A stretch of 9,788 bases of DNA from Bdellovibrio sp. (lineage in GTDB: Bacteria > Bdellovibrionota > Bdellovibrionia > Bdellovibrionales > Bdellovibrionaceae). Position 1 is the stretch's first letter. Each line of letters opens with the position of its first letter. This document shows, piece by piece, positions 6,363 to 9,788 of this stretch. The stretch covers positions 1 through 9,788 of the forward strand of contig JAGIAF010000118.1 in the NCBI GenBank assembly GCA_017745015.1, in the 5' to 3' direction. Made by a program: the position numbers and the translations under genes. Below the pieces are notes generated by a model that saw only the letters and a list, made by a program, of their open reading frames with translations, was not told the DNA's origin and did not search any database.

Positions 6363-7124
6363 ATGAGACGCTATTGGATTGAGAAAAAAGATCTCTTCGG
6401 AGATCAAGTGAACTTTACTGGCGATGTTTTCCATCACATCTTCGATGTCTGCCGCCAAGAAGAAGGTTCTAAATTCGAAGTTCTCACTGAAGACAGCAAA
6501 GCGTACTTCGTCGAAGTCACGCAAGTTTCAAAAAAGTCGGCGACAGCTCGTGTTCTTGAAGAACGCGAAATCCCGGCTTTGAAAACTCCGCACATTCACT
6601 TGGCACTTTCCATCTCTCGCTTCCCAGTGATGGATGCGGTCATGGAAAAAGCTGTGGAGATGGGTGTGAAGAGCATTCAACCCTTCTTTTCTGAGTTTAG
6701 TTTTGTTCGCTCTGGCGAGAAAATCTCCGACAACAAAGTCGAGCGTTGGGACAAGATCGTTAAGTCGGCGACTCAACAATCTGGCCGTGGCGATCTGATG
6801 AAAGTCCACCCGGCTCTCCCTCTTGAGAAGCTTTCTGGTATCATTAACCAAAGCGCCCAGCATGTGGGTCTATTTGCATATGAAGGCTCATCAACGCTTA
6901 GCATCAAGGAATACATCAGCAAGGTTAAAGCGAACCATCCCCAAGGCATCACCGACATCTGGATCATTGTCGGGAGCGAGGGTGGCTTCTCTCACAGCGA
7001 AGTTCAAAAATTCCAGGACCTAGGCCTTCATCCAGTCACGTTGGGACCACAAGTTTTGCGAGTTGAAACGGCTTGCATGGCCTTGGTATCAGTCCTAAAG
7101 TATGACTTTGATCTGATGAGTTAG
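6363..7124 (+). CDS. rsmE: 16S rRNA (uracil1498-N3)-methyltransferase
   Basis: RsmE methylates N3 of U1498 in helix 44 of 16S rRNA, near the decoding site of the assembled 30S subunit. The 253 residues fit the family (about 240-250). Seen: an N-terminal PUA-like domain (1-72) with HHIFDVCRQEEG, then a SPOUT/trefoil-knot domain with EKAVEMGVKSIQPFFSEFS (95-113), ERWDKIVKSATQQSGR (127-142), IVGSEGGFS (202-210) and LGPQVLRVETA (227-237). The usual GPEGG has become GSEGG and LGPRxLR has become LGPQVLR; the remaining knot residues are kept. It starts 3 nt after prmA, with GAAGG (6351-6355) inside the end of that gene. prmA-rsmE adjacency is common in bacteria and supports both calls. Confidence 0.95.
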   Translation: MRRYWIEKKDLFGDQVNFTGDVFHHIFDVCRQEEGSKFEVLTEDSKAYFVEVTQVSKKSATARVLEEREIPALKTPHIHLALSISRFPVMDAVMEKAVEMGVKSIQPFFSEFSFVRSGEKISDNKVERWDKIVKSATQQSGRGDLMKVHPALPLEKLSGIINQSAQHVGLFAYEGSSTLSIKEYISKVKANHPQGITDIWIIVGSEGGFSHSEVQKFQDLGLHPVTLGPQVLRVETACMALVSVLKYDFDLMS

Positions 7125-7132
7125 GAGAAGGC

Positions 7133-7924
7133 ATGGATCCATTTGAGGAATTTGAGTTTAAACCACTCACCGATGGTCTAGGTTTCCACAAAAAGAAAAC
7201 TGCAGCTAAGCCTGAAGTCGAGGCCGATTCTTTCACGGCTTCTCCAAGCATTATTAAATCTCAAGGTCTTGAGTTGATCGATGAGGGTTCAATAGATCCT
7301 CTTCGTCCACCACTTCCACGCAAAAAATCGACTTCACAAATCCCTACAGCTCCTGGCTCTTTGACAGAAGTTGGCGGCGACGGTTCGTCTTCAAGCGCAG
7401 CGGTTGATGAAATTCTTAAAACTCTTCAAAAAAATCGCCGTTTTGAATTTGACGAAAACAAAGCCAAAACAAAAATCACAGCAACTGCGACTAAAGAAGA
7501 ATACAAAAAAACGGTATGGAGTTTCTCTGCCGCTCTTCTTGACGGCATGCTCGTAGTGGCGGCCAGCCTTCTTTGCATGATCCTTCTTCTTTTGATCACG
7601 AAAGTAGATTTGATCGCGAACCTGACTCACCCAGATGACCAATTCATGATTTACTTCGCGACAGCTTCTATCTTTGCGGGCGTAAGCTTTATCTATTTGA
7701 CAGTGAACCGTATGTTCATGGGCGCAACTCCAGGTGAGTGGGCTTTTGATCAACGTGTGGGTCAACCAGAAGAAACTCCAACAGGCCTTTATGGTTTGAA
7801 AGTGGCTGCTCGCAGCGCTTTGGTTGTATTGACTGGTTTCATCGTACTCCCAATCCTTTCAGTTCTTTTCAATAAAGACGTTGCTGGACAAATCACCGGC
7901 GCACGTTTGATGAGAAAGGCGTAA
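7133..7924 (+). CDS. RDD-family-like inner-membrane protein with a long disordered N-terminus
   Basis: Seen: 263 residues. The first 125 or so are hydrophilic and rich in Lys/Glu/Ser/Pro, probably an unstructured cytoplasmic region with one helical patch (AVDEILKTLQKNRRFEF, about 90-106). Three membrane segments follow, near 133-156, 172-192 and 226-246. SAALLDGMLVV (132-142) matches the first RDD signature (A-x3-D), though its usual leading Arg is missing. MGATPGEWAFDQRVG (196-210) matches the conserved G-x-TPGK-x-(L/F) loop. Known: RDD proteins are a loose family, mostly of unknown or transport-related role. AGGAG (7123-7127) overlaps the rsmE stop, so the gene belongs to the same operon. 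Function cannot be inferred further. Confidence 0.85.
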   Translation: MDPFEEFEFKPLTDGLGFHKKKTAAKPEVEADSFTASPSIIKSQGLELIDEGSIDPLRPPLPRKKSTSQIPTAPGSLTEVGGDGSSSSAAVDEILKTLQKNRRFEFDENKAKTKITATATKEEYKKTVWSFSAALLDGMLVVAASLLCMILLLLITKVDLIANLTHPDDQFMIYFATASIFAGVSFIYLTVNRMFMGATPGEWAFDQRVGQPEETPTGLYGLKVAARSALVVLTGFIVLPILSVLFNKDVAGQITGARLMRKA

Positions 7925-7928
7925 GTCC

Positions 7929-8411
7929 ATGGGCCAAGTTCGCACTGGTAAAGACATTGCTGATTCCTTGGCCTCTGCTCGCGCTGCTGGTAAAAAAATC
8001 GTTTTCACAAATGGCTGCTTTGACCTTCTTCACGTAGGTCACGTTCGTTACTTGCAAGAAGCTCGCTCTTTGGGTGACATCTTGGTAGTCGGTGTGAACT
8101 CCGATGCCAGCGTGAAACGTTTGAAAGGACCGACTCGTCCTGTTCAGATTGAAGCGGATCGCGCAGAGATCTTGGCAGCCTTGGGTTGTGTTGATTACAC
8201 AGTTATCTTCACTGAAGACACTCCAGAAAATTTGATCCACGCTGTTAAACCAGATATCTTGGTTAAAGGTGGCGACTGGAAGATCGAACAAATCGTTGGC
8301 GGCACTTTCGTAGCGGGATACGGTGGCCAAGTGATGTCATTGCAATTCATTGATGGCAAATCAACGACCAAGTTGATTGAAAAAGCCAATACCGGTTCTG
8401 CAAACAATTAA
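7929..8411 (+). CDS. rfaE2: D-glycero-beta-D-manno-heptose 1-phosphate adenylyltransferase (stand-alone)
   Basis: It transfers AMP from ATP to heptose-1-phosphate, giving ADP-heptose for the LPS inner core, in the cytoplasm. The 160 residues correspond to the C-terminal domain of E. coli HldE alone. Seen: a nucleotidyltransferase fold with VFTNGCFDLLHVGHVRYL (25-42) holding the HxGH motif (35-38), then GVNSDASVKRLKGPTRPV (55-72), DRAEILAAL (77-85), VKGGDW (112-117) and GKSTTKLIEK (143-152). All are typical of RfaE2. There is no kinase (RfaE1) domain, so that gene must lie elsewhere. It begins 4 nt after the RDD gene, with a weak GAAAGG-type site (7914-7919), and ends overlapping the convergent barrel gene by 4 nt. 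Confidence 0.95.
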   Translation: MGQVRTGKDIADSLASARAAGKKIVFTNGCFDLLHVGHVRYLQEARSLGDILVVGVNSDASVKRLKGPTRPVQIEADRAEILAALGCVDYTVIFTEDTPENLIHAVKPDILVKGGDWKIEQIVGGTFVAGYGGQVMSLQFIDGKSTTKLIEKANTGSANN

Positions 8412-9142
8412 AATCTGTATCCGAGTTTTCCGCTGTAGACTGTGTCTGAATAGCGATCGACTTGCAAAGCGATGAACGCCTTAGAGATTCCCACGTTCAC
8501 ACCAAAGAATGTGTGATCTTCAGTGACGTCACGTTTTTCAGTGTTAGCACTTGCCGTGATCCCATCAGGTCCACCGATGAAAGTTCCTTGAGCGCGAATC
8601 ACGCCACCACCGAAATACAAAGCCAGATCATCCATATTCACAGTTCCAATCAAATCCCAACCACTCGTTGTGACATTGATCAGATTTTGGAAGTTCGCTC
8701 CACCGGCATAAATCATCGCTGAAAAAGAAATAGGGAAGAAACTTGCTTCATAGAAGCCCCAGCGAACTTGACCACCAAAGCTTTGCATTTCTTCTGATTG
8801 GAATGACGGTGTGAAATACACAAAAGTATCGATGTTATAGAAAAGTCCCTTACCTAAGCTCAAGCTATAGTAAGTCATCTCCCCTTTATCATCTGTCTTA
8901 TTACCTAGATTCGAAAGGTCTTCGGTCGGAATGAACTGAGTTGAAACACCGATCTCAACGCCGGAATAACCGCCCAATGGATACGGATCGTCCAGAATTT
9001 TTCCTGCGGATCCAAATCCGAGAATTTCCAAAGCCCGGGTCTGATCGCTTGCATCTAAGCCTTTAGGAAGATTCGTCACAGACAATGCCTGCACACAAAA
9101 TCCGCTTAAAAGTATGAATAGCAAACGACGATAAAGTTTCAT
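8408..9142 (-). CDS. Outer-membrane beta-barrel protein, family not identified
   Basis: Seen: 244 residues with a Sec signal peptide (MKLYRRLL..., cleavage probably after VQA at 19). The mature chain is rich in alternating aromatic/hydrophobic strands with Gly turns (YYSLSLGKGLFY, NIDTFVYFTPSF, FGGQVRWGFYEASFF, DDLALYFGGGVIRAQG, FFGVNVGISKAFIALQVDRY). It ends in GKLGYRF. A C-terminal Phe with alternating hydrophobics is the standard BAM recognition signal. About 8-10 strands fit the length. A leading segment (28-56, SDQTRALEILGFGSAGKILD) is probably a periplasmic plug or helix. Cys16 (SGFC) is not a good lipobox, so a lipoprotein is unlikely. The ribosome binding site is weak (GAGAA, about 7 nt before the ATG). 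Substrate or role unknown; it could be structural, a pore or an adhesin. Confidence 0.8.
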   Translation of the reverse strand: MKLYRRLLFILLSGFCVQALSVTNLPKGLDASDQTRALEILGFGSAGKILDDPYPLGGYSGVEIGVSTQFIPTEDLSNLGNKTDDKGEMTYYSLSLGKGLFYNIDTFVYFTPSFQSEEMQSFGGQVRWGFYEASFFPISFSAMIYAGGANFQNLINVTTSGWDLIGTVNMDDLALYFGGGVIRAQGTFIGGPDGITASANTEKRDVTEDHTFFGVNVGISKAFIALQVDRYSDTVYSGKLGYRF

Positions 9143-9186
9143 AGAAACATTCTCATCGAAAGAAGTGGGAGCTGTCTAGCCTTGGG

Positions 9187-9215
9187 ATTATGCGACGATG
9201 TGTCGTGGGTCAGAA
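9187..9215 (-). promoter_or_regulatory. Weak candidate sigma-70-like promoter for the barrel gene
   Basis: On the - strand, CATAAT (9187-9192; 5 of 6 to TATAAT) lies 17 nt from TTCTGA (9210-9215; 3 of 6 to TTGACA). The spacing is ideal but the -35 is poor. The barrel gene could instead be read through from the upstream gene, since the 83-nt gap shows no terminator. Confidence 0.2.
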
Positions 9216-9225
9216 TAAGGCGCTA

Positions 9226-9788
9226 CTAAAGAGAAGCAACGCCGGTTTGGATTTGGCTAAGTGCTGAGTTCGCAAGGCTCGCGATTTCTGAATCTGAGCT
9301 TTGAGAAAGCGTTTGGAAGATCGATACGAACTGAGTGTAGCTCGCGACCGTGTTCGTAGAACCTGTGCCACCGCGATTTCTTGTATCTGTTGTTACAACG
9401 TTGCTCTTCGCGTTTTGGTACCCTTTGATTACCAATTGCGTAGCCAAGCTCACAACTGTTGTTGATGAACTCTTAAGAGACGTTGCCAAAATACCAAGGC
9501 GACCTGAGTTTGCATAACCTAGAAGATAAGCATCGGCCTTCGTTTGAAGATCTTGTGGCAACACAGAGTAGCTTTCAGCCGTTAGTGCGAAAGCTGTCGA
9601 GTTATAGAAAGAACTGACCGCTGAAAGGCCCAAACCTTGAGTTTCCGCGTTGCTATTATGAAGAAGCTCTTTCACGATACCGTAGAAAGCTGTATCGGTA
9701 AGTTCTTTTTCCATGTAAGCCGCAACCATTTTATTTACGTTTTCAGTTGTTGGTTGTCCCAACACCAGGCTGCGCCATTGTTCTGCAG
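9226..9788 (-). CDS. Unrecognised helical-repeat-like protein, 3' part only
   Basis: The frame is open to the window edge, so the N-terminus is missing. The visible reading starts AEQWRSLVLGQPTTENVNK and has about 187 residues to the TAG stop at 9226-9228. A GTG at 9765 could be a start, but coding character continues upstream of it with no ribosome binding site, so it is treated as internal. The chain is rich in Ala/Ser/Leu/Thr with successive amphipathic helices (FYGIVKELLHN, ETQGLGLSAVSSFY, TKADAYLLGYAN, TTVVSLATQLVIKGYQ, SEIASLANSALSQIQ) that look like a HEAT-type solenoid. A flexible Asn/Gly/Thr linker (TTDTRNRGGTGSTNT) interrupts them. No family recognised. It lies upstream of the barrel gene on the same strand with an 83-nt gap and may share its transcript. 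Confidence 0.7.
   Translation of the reverse strand, partial: AEQWRSLVLGQPTTENVNKMVAAYMEKELTDTAFYGIVKELLHNSNAETQGLGLSAVSSFYNSTAFALTAESYSVLPQDLQTKADAYLLGYANSGRLGILATSLKSSSTTVVSLATQLVIKGYQNAKSNVVTTDTRNRGGTGSTNTVASYTQFVSIFQTLSQSSDSEIASLANSALSQIQTGVASL

Noticed and set aside
8462..8722. + strand open frame of 86 codons opposite the barrel gene
   Set aside because: No ribosome binding site and no protein-like pattern. The - strand frame has a signal peptide and a proper barrel terminus.
9763..9765. GTG as the true start of the right-edge - strand gene
   Set aside because: The frame stays open to the window edge with protein-like residues upstream (AEQWRSL) and there is no ribosome binding site before the GTG, so the gene is more likely truncated by the window.

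Overview
The window looks like chromosome of a predatory Bdellovibrio-type bacterium (Bdellovibrionota). The grounds are a giant secreted fibre protein ending in a self-cleaving S74 chaperone, a flagellar-type sigma-28 promoter of textbook quality, many Sec-type exported proteins, and housekeeping genes of Gram-negative type (prmA, rsmE, heptose adenylyltransferase for LPS). Base composition looks close to 50% GC. The genus is inferred from gene content recalled from the family literature; no database was searched.

Layout. (1) Positions 9-4453, + strand: a 1369-residue chimeric fibre/adhesin, then a 98-residue lipoprotein whose real start is 4157. (2) Positions 4454-4792: a gene-free stretch with a long, nearly perfect inverted repeat able to form a hairpin of about 180 nt, then a sigma-28 (FliA) promoter matching the consensus at all 16 positions. 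(3) Positions 4793-8411, + strand: five tightly packed genes (8-nt overlap, then gaps of 3, 8 and 4 nt). They are an exported protein of unknown family with an FlgT C-domain-like look, PrmA (L11 methyltransferase), RsmE (16S m3U1498 methyltransferase), an RDD-type inner-membrane protein, and stand-alone RfaE2 (ADP-heptose synthesis). (4) Positions 8408-9788, - strand: an outer-membrane beta-barrel protein that overlaps rfaE2 tail-to-tail by 4 nt, preceded by the 3' part of an unrecognised, probably alpha-helical-repeat protein that runs off the right edge.

How the parts may work together. The fibre and small lipoprotein probably form a surface module; the fibre resembles the 'mosaic adhesive trimer' fibres described for prey recognition in Bdellovibrio. 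The five-gene operon is the most unusual point. Its only visible promoter is of flagellar sigma-28 type, yet it encodes ribosome modification and LPS precursor enzymes behind an exported protein. If that promoter is the main one, these genes would be tied to the motile, prey-seeking phase. This is inference, and internal promoters cannot be excluded.
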